Shown here: positions 17,301 through 25,503 of the stretch, one piece after another
Layout: the number at the start of each line of letters is the position of its first letter
Position numbering within the stretch: position 1 is the first letter of the stretch
Assembly: GCA_016471375.1 (NCBI GenBank)
Contig: WGLZ01000074.1
Location: 1 to 64,000, forward strand
Reading direction: 5' to 3'
DNA from: Cyanobacteria bacterium RI_101
Lineage (GTDB): Bacteria > Cyanobacteriota > Cyanobacteriia > Cyanobacteriales > Microcystaceae
Length of the DNA stretch: 64,000 nt
Position numbers and translations under genes: made by a program
Notes under the pieces: model-generated
The model's input: the letters and a program-made list of their open reading frames with translations, nothing else
What the model was told of the DNA's origin: nothing
Database searches by the model: none

Positions 17301-19936
17301 GGGGGACGAAACTGGGAAGGGATGGGGAGTTGAGCGACGAGAGTATTAACCGGCAGGGTTTGCAAATCGACTTGGGTTCCCAGGGTTAAATTTAGATCCC
17401 GGAGCGCCGCCGGTTGGTTGGGCGCGAGGGTTAACCGACCCTGTGCCTGAAGAGATTGAGCGCCGAGGCGGAGGCGGGCCGTTTCGATTTCTAGGGGAAT
17501 GGTTTTTAAAGACGGGGGCAAAGCGGCGCCGCGGAGATGAACCACGCCGTCTAGGGGTTGATTAAAACTCGGGTTAAGAGGAGATAAATCGACCTGTTTA
17601 ACCCGGAGACGACTTTGCCAACCTTGGGGCGTCAGGCGACTGAGGCTCGTAACCCGACCGCCGTTGATCTCTAAATCCGCCGAGGCGATGGCCTCTAAGT
17701 TTTGCAGGGGTTTGGGGGTAGTCAGTAAGGATTGGAGCGGCGCCGAGAAGGAAATTTGCCCCTGGGTTAAGCGGGTCGGTAGGGGCAGAGTCGGCGCCAG
17801 GGCGTTGAGATTAAGACGCTTGGACTGAACCGCGGCGCTGAGGAGACCGTCCTGTAATTCCGTTTGTAAATTAATCGGTTGGGATGTATTAGCTAAAGCG
17901 ATCTGAGCATTACCCTGGCCTTGAAGTCCCGCCAGCGCCGGAACTTGCCAACGAGTTAAAGTCCCCCCCAGGGTTAAACGCCCTTGCTTAACCTCGGCGC
18001 CGACGGGGAGCGCCGGGAGCCAAGGGTTCAGCGCCACGGTTGCCGTTTGGAGTTGGGCCGTCAGTTCCCCTTGGTTTAATTCGGTTTGCAAACGGACGCG
18101 GTCGGCGCCGGATTTTAGGGTTAAATCCCCCCGACTCTCCAGACTACGGGGAGAAAAGTCTTTAAACTTTCCCTCTGCGACCAAGTTGCCCCGTTCTAGG
18201 GTCAAGGGTTGACGGGCTAAAGCCGGAGGACAGTTCCGGTTGGCGCAGAGAAGAGCGACCAAAGGCGACAGGGCAAACTGGTCGGCGCCAAGCGCCATCC
18301 GCCAACGGTTCTGGCGGAAATCGCCGTGACCATTCAGTAAAAGCTCGCCGCCGTTGGTTTGCAGTCGCGTGTTTTCTAAAGTTAAAACCTCTCCCCGCCA
18401 TTGAGCTTGTCCCTGGGCCCCTAGGGCGACGGCGCCGATCTGGGACGGGGTTTGGGTTCGCCAAGCTAACTGAGCTTCGGGTTTGGCTAAGGTTCCTCCC
18501 ACCGCGCCGACGGCGCGAAGATCCCCGAGGGTTACCTCCCGGGGCGGAACTTGATAATGGGCCAGAAGCGCCTGACTGGGGAGATCCGCCCGAAAACGCC
18601 CCCGGAGCAGAGGATTCGACCGCCACCGCCAATCTCCGGCGCCGACAATTTCCCCCCCCGCCTGGGGTCGGATTTGTAGGGATCTCAGAGTCACCTGGGT
18701 CAAACTGGCCCGTAGTTGGCTCTGGAAAGTTTGAATGGGAATCCGGTCGAGGGTAACAGGATTAATATTCTCGATCTTCCCTTGCACGACGGGATTATTT
18801 AACGCGCCGCTAATCTGGGCTTGGGCCTGAAAGCGCCCCTGGAGGGAAACCGGGAGCGTCACCGCCAGGGTTTTAAATAACGACTGGGCTTCCACGGCGT
18901 TGGTTTGCAAACGCAGATCATAGCCCCGGCGCCAGTCCAGCCCCCCCCGGACTTGGGCCCGCAAATCTCCCAGTTGGATTTCCCCTTTTTGAACGGTGAT
19001 TTTCTGCCCCGTTAACCCCAGGTTTAAATTGGCCCGCAACGGCGCTTTGAGGGTCGGGAATTGAGCCTGGAGGTTCTCCAGCGCCAAGGCGCCTTGGGTT
19101 TGGGTTCCTTCAATTTGTTTAAGACTCGGTAACGTCGCCTTGACTTGCCCCGCTAATTTCCCTTGTTGCACTTGGGCCGGGAAATTAGGAATTAAACTCG
19201 CCAATTCCGGCAAGTTCAGGCGCTCGATGGTCAGATCCGTCTGGGTTTGCCCCGTGTTGAGAACCGTCTGCCCCTTGGCTTGCAGACGACTGCTTTGGGA
19301 ACCGAGGTTAGGCCCGGCGCCGGCGTCCAGGTCGTAGTCGATAATCTGTCGGTTCCCTTGGCGGATCATCTGATACCGTCCGGCGCCGTTCACTGTGAGG
19401 TAGAGGGGTTTTGCCTGGTAGGGTCGCAGACGAATTTGGGCGGAGTCGATCTTTAAATTCAGGTCTAAATCCAGGGGCAGGTCAGATTTAGCGCCGGTTT
19501 TGGGGGGATTGAGAACCAACCAGCGCCCCCGGGCGTCCTGAACCAAATCGATGACCGGTTTCACCAGAGTCGCCTCCGCCACCACCGGTTTGCCCACTAA
19601 AAACAGGAGGGGATTAACTTTTAGCTCTAATCCCTGAAGGGTGATCGCGCTTTGATCTTGGGGAATCGGCGGCAAACGGGAAGGCCCAACCCGCACCCCC
19701 TGAAGAGACAGATCCTCGATTTGACCAATTTCAATGGGTCGCCCTAAAAGCTTCGATAACTCCGTCGTCAAAAACGGCGCCGCTTGGCGCTGGGCTAACT
19801 GGCGCCCGCCCCAGTACAAGACCCCGATAACGACGACTAAACCGCCCCCAATCCCCAACACCAGGGGACGCTTCAGCCAGGAGACTAGCCCGCCCGGTCG
19901 GCGCTGGGAAGTCGGACGGGGGGAAGGAAGAGACAT
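14333..19936 (-). CDS. TamB/DUF490-type translocation and assembly module protein
   Basis: This 1867-residue protein has a single N-terminal membrane anchor (about residues 24-45, VLGIGGGLVVVIGVLYWGG). A very long beta-rich repeat region of AsmA/TamB character follows, and then the C-terminal DUF490 domain (FRPLSGDGALADYQLANLSQ...). The protein ends in an aromatic strand and Phe (RLRYEKQF). The family forms a periplasm-spanning groove for outer-membrane lipid transport or, with TamA/Omp85, protein insertion. It is the longest gene in the window and stands alone. Confidence 0.9.
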   Translation of the reverse strand: MSLPSPRPTSQRRPGGLVSWLKRPLVLGIGGGLVVVIGVLYWGGRQLAQRQAAPFLTTELSKLLGRPIEIGQIEDLSLQGVRVGPSRLPPIPQDQSAITLQGLELKVNPLLFLVGKPVVAEATLVKPVIDLVQDARGRWLVLNPPKTGAKSDLPLDLDLNLKIDSAQIRLRPYQAKPLYLTVNGAGRYQMIRQGNRQIIDYDLDAGAGPNLGSQSSRLQAKGQTVLNTGQTQTDLTIERLNLPELASLIPNFPAQVQQGKLAGQVKATLPSLKQIEGTQTQGALALENLQAQFPTLKAPLRANLNLGLTGQKITVQKGEIQLGDLRAQVRGGLDWRRGYDLRLQTNAVEAQSLFKTLAVTLPVSLQGRFQAQAQISGALNNPVVQGKIENINPVTLDRIPIQTFQSQLRASLTQVTLRSLQIRPQAGGEIVGAGDWRWRSNPLLRGRFRADLPSQALLAHYQVPPREVTLGDLRAVGAVGGTLAKPEAQLAWRTQTPSQIGAVALGAQGQAQWRGEVLTLENTRLQTNGGELLLNGHGDFRQNRWRMALGADQFALSPLVALLCANRNCPPALARQPLTLERGNLVAEGKFKDFSPRSLESRGDLTLKSGADRVRLQTELNQGELTAQLQTATVALNPWLPALPVGAEVKQGRLTLGGTLTRWQVPALAGLQGQGNAQIALANTSQPINLQTELQDGLLSAAVQSKRLNLNALAPTLPLPTRLTQGQISFSAPLQSLLTTPKPLQNLEAIASADLEINGGRVTSLSRLTPQGWQSRLRVKQVDLSPLNPSFNQPLDGVVHLRGAALPPSLKTIPLEIETARLRLGAQSLQAQGRLTLAPNQPAALRDLNLTLGTQVDLQTLPVNTLVAQLPIPSQFRPPTTDLTGLGQFRGRLQGKTVKGLEDLRLTGKLDLTNPVLNGYALAPQLTGAVEFNPRRTSSLNLRGEKDYLNLALAPLAEKLLPTAVDLRLGSAEETPIQARIKRRGEQAQFTVTDFPLALLNIQPGRDYQFLGPLGGRLQAQGDLNVRDFSGQGNLTVNQLSLGTLSGQQFQASLAYQDRRLALREASLQLGQSQYRLEGSLDFASQAVSGRLQAEGKVNEVLSALHLQDIDSVLRLTQKQPAPLAKELPVLSLGNSQRALEHQLNLLYVVDQRLRALAEQRRQGGAPKELNIDGHFQGEATLEGTLSAPEIGLSLRGKRWSWYPQSAFVDIAPPLGVTLNSNHPIPINEVNLQARLENGVVTVPPSFIEIRSARLALEGEFSPQRNDARWAVENLSSDAFEALGELPLELVGTLNAQGLLRGTWAAPQLQGAFKLDDLSLKARSLVFNTCPEEACVLAGNFSYAQNQFRLLTDRQSPLFISAQIPFHLSGPPLKDKRFNIQAHIREDAFQLLGPLTNDQVTWVGGQGDLNLGIQGVLESGKELKLKDFQALGKIQLDRAVFKSAALPNPIEMNGEIQFNDRVVSVAQLKGDFGQGEVLIQGNLPIFTPQANLADPLTVNLDPTQVNFPDLYRGEVGGVAEIKGTAFAPQLGGNLRLAGGQIFVPDSQTPASKVPDNFWIRQRRLATNGGPTLNNLRIELDNLSIAQDPLYSFAFGGELTLNGPLADFNRLRPEGQIDLYRGRVSFLDTRFLLDRRSPNGLTFTPEQGLLNPDLKLAMRTIVSDLPQSQRLRSADSNEIPDDSITKIQRVDIRLVLDGALSRILPNLSPRNAEICNPEQTFRPLSGDGALADYQLANLSQCLQVLAAQGFNNEQIFANPAVQLTSSPPRSEGEIVRLLGEQALVLVDALQGKNANQLLQVGITQLAIPMIFQGLVYDVETALSNQLRTTDFRVVPFLEAIYTVEKNGYLRFSYDYSVNEVRLRYEKQF

Positions 19937-20038
19937 TCAGACAGGGGGAACGACTGGAGGGTCTATATTCTAGACCCTATTTCCGGCGGCGGGGTTTCCT
20001 CCCGTCGCGCCCCTCTCTACCAGAAAACAAACCGTTCT

Positions 20039-21034
20039 TTAATGCTGACTGAGATTCTCCTCCCACTTGCGGGGAGCGCCGGCCCGACGGATATTACGCC
20101 AAATCTGGGTGGCGGCTAAGGTTCCGTCAGCGACAGCGACTGAAACTTGATTTAAACCCTGCTTCAGATCTCCGAGGGCGAAAATACGGGGATGACTGGT
20201 TTGACACATGGAGTTGGCGATCAAATTCTCCCCGTCCCAATCTAAGTCTGGGATGTGTTTGAGGTATTGGTTATGGTAAATAGATCCCATATTGATTAAA
20301 CCCGTGGTCGCTTCTACCACCGCGCCGTCTTCCAATTCCACCCCTTGAAGTTGGTGGTTTTCCCCAAGAAAGCGCCGAATTTTTTGCTCGTAGAGGGGAT
20401 AACCGTGGGCCGCTAGTTTCTCCCGCGTTTCGGCGCCGACCTCGCAGGCGCCGTGGGTTAAAACCGAGATATAGGGGGTGAACCAATTTAAAACAAAGGC
20501 GGCGTTAATTTGGCTTTCGGTTTTTACAATTAAAACCGCTTTTTGATCCCACATATCAAAGCCGTCGCAGATCATGCAAACATGAAGCGTATAACCGGCG
20601 TAGTCATAGACGTTCTGCATATTTTCTAATTCCGGCAGGACATCGATGACGCCGGAGGCCGCAATTAAATATTTACCGCGAAAAACGGGATAAATACTAT
20701 TATTTTTGCCGACCTTAACCTTGACGCTAAAGCTATCCCCTTCGTCCGTCACATCTTCCACAAACCCCCGCAAATAATCGGCGCCCCAGGCGATGGCCTG
20801 CTTAGCGCCGTGGTTAAGAATATCCCGTCCGGGGGTATCGGGATCCAGTCCAACGTAATTTCTTAAATCTTGCATCCACAAGGAGCGCCCCTTGCCTTTC
20901 TCCACCACCAAACACTTGAGACCATAGCGGGCGAGATAAATCGCGGCGGATAGGCCTCCCATGCCGCCCCCCACCACAATAGCGTCGTAGAGAGTATCCA
21001 AACGAGCGTCTAGGTTTTGGCTAGAGAGTTTCAT
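20039..21034 (-). CDS. Thioredoxin-reductase-like flavoprotein without a recognisable NADPH motif
   Basis: The FAD dinucleotide fold is clear (IVVGGGMGGLSAAIYLARYG, residues 19-38) and the C-terminal FAD motif FALGDLKQGLNQ is present. A redox CxxC is at Cys153-Cys156 (HVCMICDGFDMW), where thioredoxin reductases have CATCDG. The second nucleotide-binding segment, normally GxGxxA, reads AVLIVKTESQINAAFVLNW, so NAD(P)H binding is doubtful. This resembles the atypical cyanobacterial NTR-like enzymes described as DTR or DDOR. The upstream same-strand neighbour is a peroxiredoxin, a plausible electron acceptor. Confidence 0.82.
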   Translation of the reverse strand: MKLSSQNLDARLDTLYDAIVVGGGMGGLSAAIYLARYGLKCLVVEKGKGRSLWMQDLRNYVGLDPDTPGRDILNHGAKQAIAWGADYLRGFVEDVTDEGDSFSVKVKVGKNNSIYPVFRGKYLIAASGVIDVLPELENMQNVYDYAGYTLHVCMICDGFDMWDQKAVLIVKTESQINAAFVLNWFTPYISVLTHGACEVGAETREKLAAHGYPLYEQKIRRFLGENHQLQGVELEDGAVVEATTGLINMGSIYHNQYLKHIPDLDWDGENLIANSMCQTSHPRIFALGDLKQGLNQVSVAVADGTLAATQIWRNIRRAGAPRKWEENLSQH

Positions 21035-21140
21035 GGCGGGTTGGGGATTGGGAATTAAGAGTTAGGGATTAGGGGTGGGTTAACGCTCAAGATTAGAACC
21101 CACCCCCCTACCCCCTCCCAAGAGGGGGAGTTAATAAGAC

Positions 21141-21190
21141 TTAACTGTTACCTGATATCTGTTATCTGATAACTGTCATCTGTTCAGTTT
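21141..21190. repeat. GTTATCAGT-type repeat between two redox genes
   Basis: TTAACTGTTACCTGATATC, TGTTATCTGATAACTGTC and ATCTGTTCAG occur here, just after the stop of the peroxiredoxin gene. They belong to the family also seen at 7331, 14163 and 36640. To their left is a GGGGGTTAG-type short repeat (about 21090-21130). Confidence 0.7.
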
Positions 21191-21758
21191 AGCCCACAAA
21201 TTCCTTACGGGGAGCGGAAACGCCAGCGGATTCCGTGCCTTTCAGGTAGGCTAGCATGGTGTCGGCGTCGCTGACCTCAAAGGGATCGGTGGGGCAGTTG
21301 TCGGAAAAGTCCGGCTCGACGAAGATTTTTTCAATAGCGCCGTCGTTGACCAACATGGAATAACGCCAAGAGCGCATCCCGAAACCGAGGTTGGATTTGT
21401 CCACCAGCATTCCCATTTTGCGGGTAAATTCGCCGTTGCCGTCGGGGAGCAGGAAGACCTTATCGGCGCCGATTTGTTGACCCCATTTGAACATCACGAA
21501 GGCGTCGTTGACGGAAACGCAGATGATCTCGTCCACGCCCTGGGCTTTGAACTCCTCGTAAAGTTCTTCGTACCGAGGCAGGTGGTTAGAAGAACAGGTC
21601 GGGGTGAAGGCGCCGGGGAGGGAGAAAACCACGACTTTTTTGCCGCCGAAGATTTGCTCGGTGGTTTTGTCTTCCCAGCGGAAGGGGTTAGGCCCGGGGA
21701 CGGATTCGTCGCGCACGCGGGTTTTGAAGGTGACACTGGGGACGCGTTCGGGAGTCAT
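21189..21758 (-). CDS. Type II peroxiredoxin (Prx5/PrxII family)
   Basis: The peroxidatic site is in [18 protein letters not shown], typical of PrxII. The conserved arginine region ([14 protein letters not shown]) follows. I choose ATG 21758 because a GAGG sequence lies about 5 bases upstream; a longer frame to 21788 would add 10 residues but lacks such a site. That gives 189 residues without the glutaredoxin domain seen in some bacterial hybrids. It precedes the NTR-like gene by about 150 bp in the same direction. Confidence 0.94.
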   Translation of the reverse strand: MTPERVPSVTFKTRVRDESVPGPNPFRWEDKTTEQIFGGKKVVVFSLPGAFTPTCSSNHLPRYEELYEEFKAQGVDEIICVSVNDAFVMFKWGQQIGADKVFLLPDGNGEFTRKMGMLVDKSNLGFGMRSWRYSMLVNDGAIEKIFVEPDFSDNCPTDPFEVSDADTMLAYLKGTESAGVSAPRKEFVG

Positions 21759-21864
21759 AAAAACCTCGGTAGGGGGTATTAAAGTCAAGGAGATGGGCGG
21801 CTTTGTTAATCGCGATACCGCTCGTATCTCAGAATAATTCTGAGTTAGGAGTTTGTCAAGATTC

Positions 21865-22707
21865 TTAGAAGGGGTTGGCCAAGACCCCCAACCCCCCGGA
21901 GCTTAGAACTAGCGCCGTCAGCGCCAAACAGAGAACCCCCCCCAGTCCCGCCAAGGGTTGATTAAAGCGCCCGCTGAGCCAGGTTCCCTCCGCTTTGGCA
22001 TAGGTCAACAACTCGGCGCTATCGACGGAAGCTAAGCCAAAGACCCAGGCGCTGTGGAGTCCCCAGGCTAGACCCAATTGTCCCTGATCCGCGGTTCGGG
22101 CTAGAACTAAAACTAAACCTAAAGCGAACAAACCGGGAATTTGGGGCAGGGTTTGACGGCGCTCCCAGAGTAAGTGGAGAAGGGCGAAGACGGCGCTGGC
22201 CAAAAGCGCCGCGACCCAGGGGGAAAAGACGAATTGCAGACGGGTTTGGAAAATGCCCCGAAAGATCAACTCCTCCGCGGCGCCGACGCCTAGGGCGAGA
22301 ACGGCGATGGGGAGGCTCAGTTTGAACCAAAGTCCCAGTTTTTCTCTCTGCCAAGAACAGACCCCTAGGAGACTTTCTAAAGCCCAAACCAGGGCTAACC
22401 CCAGTAAACCTAACCCCCAGCCCAGCAGGCCCCGGAGCCAAAATCGGGGTTCGGCGCTCCAGCCGTAGTCCGCTAAAGACGTTTCCGAAAGCCAGAGCCA
22501 GAGCGCGACCGCCCCCGGCGCTAACAGATAAAGGGGAATCACCAGGGTTAATTTTTGGCTCGGCGTCGCGTCTTGGTTCGGATTCCAACCCACCTTGGCC
22601 ATGAGGGGCAGACCGAGGGGCGACCAGATTAGGAGCCAAAGGGCTAAAAAACTGGCCAACTGCGCCAGGGGCGGCCAGGCCCGCCAAGCGGTTACAACGG
22701 CGCTCAA
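21865..22707 (-). CDS. CPBP family intramembrane metalloprotease (CAAX protease-like)
   Basis: Several membrane helices cover the 280 residues. The ABI/CPBP motifs are present: [16 protein letters not shown] (EExxxR), an FxxxH motif as FALLHLLW, and the third as GLHSAW. Members are related to eukaryotic Rce1 and bacteriocin-immunity proteases; the substrate is unknown. Its ATG overlaps the stop of the upstream CO2-hydration gene by 4 bp, indicating translational coupling. Confidence 0.88.
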   Translation of the reverse strand: MSAVVTAWRAWPPLAQLASFLALWLLIWSPLGLPLMAKVGWNPNQDATPSQKLTLVIPLYLLAPGAVALWLWLSETSLADYGWSAEPRFWLRGLLGWGLGLLGLALVWALESLLGVCSWQREKLGLWFKLSLPIAVLALGVGAAEELIFRGIFQTRLQFVFSPWVAALLASAVFALLHLLWERRQTLPQIPGLFALGLVLVLARTADQGQLGLAWGLHSAWVFGLASVDSAELLTYAKAEGTWLSGRFNQPLAGLGGVLCLALTALVLSSGGLGVLANPF

Positions 22708-23837
22708 GCTTGATTAGCCTCCCGCAGACGAGAAGCGAGGAAACGATCCATCCAGCCCTCGAAATAGCGCCGATTGGCCCGGCGTTGTTCTAAATCGCTG
22801 GCGTTAACGGGATAGGGCGCCAGACCCAAAATAGCGGCGCTGGTGACGCAAAACATGGATTTTTGGAAGGTTTCGCAGATTTTCACCAACAGGTCTTCCT
22901 CTCCCCGACCCTGATTTTGATAGACCCGGCGGAGGTAATCCGGGAGATAGTGACGCATATCCTGCATTAAAAGCGTGGGGGGAATGCCGGCGCCGCCGAT
23001 GGGCAGAGGATCGGCGTAGAGCGCGCCGTAGGCGAACATTTCCTGCTCGTAGGGAATTTGGTAGGCCTGGGCGTTGTAGGTGACGGTGCCCATGAAGGGG
23101 GTGCCCCGGAAAAAGACGGCCTCGACGTAGGGAACGGCGGTGTCCGTTAAAAAGGTTAACCCGGCGGCGGGGGGCAGGAGGGGATAGGTTTTCCCCGCAA
23201 ATTCCACTTGGTAGGTAATGGGGCGTCCGGCGTCCGCCACGAGACCGTCTAGAATGTGTTGCACCACCTGGGGGATGGTTTGCATTTCGCCCCGGTCGTA
23301 ACGGTCCGACAAACTGAGAAAAATATCCGCCATCACCCGCCAGAATTGCCCCAAACCGGAATAGTAGGCCATCATCCGCAACTGCTCCGGCAGAAACTCG
23401 GGAAAAAGACGATTCAGTAGTAATAAAAAGGGATTATTTTTAATCTTATCCCGGATTAAAGCCTGGGCGTTACCGCCGAACTCCGCCGTGTCCAAATAGG
23501 CGTCTAAACCGCCGCCACCGTGCCACATCATGGTTTTCATGCAGTATTCGGCGTACTCGAAGTTAATGCGGTCGTGCCACCAGTGTTTAACTAATTGAGC
23601 GCCGGTGACGCGGCCGTTGAAATATTTAAAAAAAGGAAATAGAACTAGATATTGGTCTTGGGCGATATAGATTAAATTGCGGGAATAAGCGTCTAAAACT
23701 ACGCCGTAACTCTTGAGAATTCCCACCACTTCCAACACATTTTCCGAGCTATCCCGCAACAGGGCTTCCCCCCGCTCTAAACGGTCGATATAGGCGCCGA
23801 GGGGATGGGTTGAAGGAGAAAGGAGAGTGGAGGGCAT
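22704..23837 (-). CDS. CO2 hydration protein (CupA/CupB, ChpY/ChpX family)
   Basis: The sequence (LGAYIDRLERGEALL, KSYGVVLDAYSRNLIYIAQDQYLVLFPFFKYFNG, HWWHDRINFEYAEYCMKTMMWHG) matches the cyanobacterial proteins that act with specialised NDH-1 complexes to convert CO2 to bicarbonate at the thylakoid. Conserved His and Cys residues in that block are candidate metal ligands. I cannot decide between the inducible CupA and constitutive CupB forms. No ndhD or ndhF paralogue is adjacent; instead the gene overlaps the CPBP protease gene. Confidence 0.88.
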   Translation of the reverse strand: MPSTLLSPSTHPLGAYIDRLERGEALLRDSSENVLEVVGILKSYGVVLDAYSRNLIYIAQDQYLVLFPFFKYFNGRVTGAQLVKHWWHDRINFEYAEYCMKTMMWHGGGGLDAYLDTAEFGGNAQALIRDKIKNNPFLLLLNRLFPEFLPEQLRMMAYYSGLGQFWRVMADIFLSLSDRYDRGEMQTIPQVVQHILDGLVADAGRPITYQVEFAGKTYPLLPPAAGLTFLTDTAVPYVEAVFFRGTPFMGTVTYNAQAYQIPYEQEMFAYGALYADPLPIGGAGIPPTLLMQDMRHYLPDYLRRVYQNQGRGEEDLLVKICETFQKSMFCVTSAAILGLAPYPVNASDLEQRRANRRYFEGWMDRFLASRLREANQA

Positions 23838-23878
23838 GGGAAAAAAATGAGGAGTTAAAACCTGATCCGGGTTCGGTC

Positions 23879-24000
23879 AATCCCCCTAAATCCGGTTCCC
23901 CCCTTTCTAAGGGGGGTTAGGGGGGATATAGCGGTGTTCTCTCGACTGAGGGACAGCCCTTCGGCTACGCTCAGGGCGCGAGGGCTGAGCGTAGCCGAAG
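23879..24000. repeat. Short palindromic repeats in the spacer upstream of the CO2-hydration gene
   Basis: First, AATCCCCCTAAATCC pairs with TTAGGGGGGAT (about 23879-23928). Second, CTTCGGCTACGCTCAG at 23959-23974 is perfectly inverted at 23985-24000 around a 10-base loop, a 16-bp stem. The second arm sequence recurs in part near 63110. No ORF is present, and the whole 281-bp spacer contains nothing else I can name. Confidence 0.8.
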
Positions 24001-24118
24001 CCCGAAACTTCAAGCGATACGGCGTATCTCACCCAACTGAATGACGCTATGAGATCCGTGCGTTACCCTTGGAAAAAATTAAAAATAAGTGACTTTAATT
24101 TTAGCGGATTGGGCGGCG

Positions 24119-25204
24119 CTAATCTCCTCCCCGCCAGCGCCGGAGCGCGTCCTGGGCCGCTTGATAGAGCGCCCCTTGATCCCTGGGCACCAACTGAGCC
24201 GCGGCGACGGCGTCCCGCCAATTGCCCGCTTCCGCTCGACCCTGGGCGATTTCCCAAATAATCTCGCTCCAGCGCCGAATTTGACTCTGGGCTTGGGCGT
24301 AGTCCGGCGACTGGGGCGGAACCCGGCGCAAAACGGCGATGGCCTCCACGAAAGCCGAAGCCTGTTGCCATTGAAGAGACTGACGGGCTTGCTTTTCCGC
24401 TGGGGAAGGCGGCGCCGGGGAACGGGAACTCAACACCACCCCGGCCACTAAGCCCAGACTGGCGAGAAACAGGAAGAATCCCGCCAGCCGGAGGGGCCCG
24501 GGCGAGAAAAACGGCGCCGTCGAGTTAACGACGGCGTTTAGGCCCGGGAAGAGGGGTAGGCGGTAATCCCAAGGACGACCGGAAATCACGACTAATTTTT
24601 CCCCTTCGGCGCCGTCCCAGGATTGGCCCCGGAGTTGGCGCTCTAAATCCTCTAGGCTTACCGCTTTGCCGAGGCGCCGACAACTGTCCAGAAAAGCCGA
24701 GGCTAAACGTCCCTGGGTTCCGGGGGGCCGATTAATATGGGCGACTAAATTGACCCCGCATTGCTTGGCCAGCCAAAGACCGCGACCGCTGAGGGGATGG
24801 CCGGGCCCGATGGGGGTTAGGTCTAACAGTAAAAGCGCCTGGGCGGAAGCGGAGGCGTTTAAACGACGCAGGAGCCAACCCAAAGGAATGGCCGTGGTGG
24901 CCAGATAATCCGGCTCCGCTTCCTGGGGTAAAAGATAATCCTGACCCCAGATTTGGGCGCTGTAGCCCTGAAAAAAACAGAACTGGATCGGCGCTTCGAG
25001 ACAATCGGCGATAGCGGCCGCCGTCGGCTCCGTCTCCGCGGCGGAGGTTAAGAGTTCTCCTTGCGAGGGGGATAAGCGGCGCCAAAAACTCGCCAGCGCC
25101 CGCCAAGCGACAGGGGAGCCGGCCAACGGGGGAAAATCGTCATAGCGCTCAAGCCCGACGACGAGCCACCGAAAAGATTCCGCCTTTGCCCCTATCCACA
25201 CCAC
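24119..25204 (-). CDS. Membrane protein with degenerate caspase-like domain
   Basis: Residues 1-220 follow the order of the cyanobacterial caspase-fold (metacaspase-like) family: WLVVGLERYDDFPPL, IQFCFFQGYSAQ, QALLLLDLTPIG. The His of the usual SGHG is replaced (FFQGYSA), and the DxC position reads LDLTP, so the catalytic dyad is missing. A membrane helix lies near 240-262 (LAGFFLFLASLGLVAGVVLSS). A soluble helical, TPR-like tail (270-361) follows. The start is GTG. It is probably a pseudoenzyme scaffold; the fold assignment is from pattern only. Confidence 0.6.
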   Translation of the reverse strand: MVWIGAKAESFRWLVVGLERYDDFPPLAGSPVAWRALASFWRRLSPSQGELLTSAAETEPTAAAIADCLEAPIQFCFFQGYSAQIWGQDYLLPQEAEPDYLATTAIPLGWLLRRLNASASAQALLLLDLTPIGPGHPLSGRGLWLAKQCGVNLVAHINRPPGTQGRLASAFLDSCRRLGKAVSLEDLERQLRGQSWDGAEGEKLVVISGRPWDYRLPLFPGLNAVVNSTAPFFSPGPLRLAGFFLFLASLGLVAGVVLSSRSPAPPSPAEKQARQSLQWQQASAFVEAIAVLRRVPPQSPDYAQAQSQIRRWSEIIWEIAQGRAEAGNWRDAVAAAQLVPRDQGALYQAAQDALRRWRGGD

Positions 25205-25254
25205 AACGTCATGGCCTACTATAGAAAGGTTGTCAACTTTTTTTAGTGAAGCGT

Positions 25255-25428
25255 ATGGCTTGCCCCAAGAAGAAAACCTCCAAAGCGAAACGGGACCAGC
25301 GCCGGGCCCATTGGAGAAACCAGGCGTCCCTCCAAGCCCAGAGGGCCCTTTCCCTCGGCAAATCCGTCCTCTCAGGGCGCTCCAATAGTTTTGTCTTCCC
25401 GGAAGATGACGAAGAGGAAGAGGAATAG
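25255..25428 (+). CDS. rpmF: 50S ribosomal protein L32
   Basis: The N-terminus [20 protein letters not shown] is the L32 signature. I use ATG 25255, which gives the usual mature start; the frame extends 9 bp further upstream. The 57 residues end in an acidic run typical of cyanobacterial L32. It converges with the type IIG restriction-modification gene across a 75-bp spacer. Confidence 0.95.
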   Translation: MACPKKKTSKAKRDQRRAHWRNQASLQAQRALSLGKSVLSGRSNSFVFPEDDEEEEE

Positions 25429-25503
25429 GATTCTTTCCGCGACATAGTCCTGACGCTGACCGCTACGCGGCCCAGCGCAGGAGTCTCTTCCGATAATCCG
25501 CGG

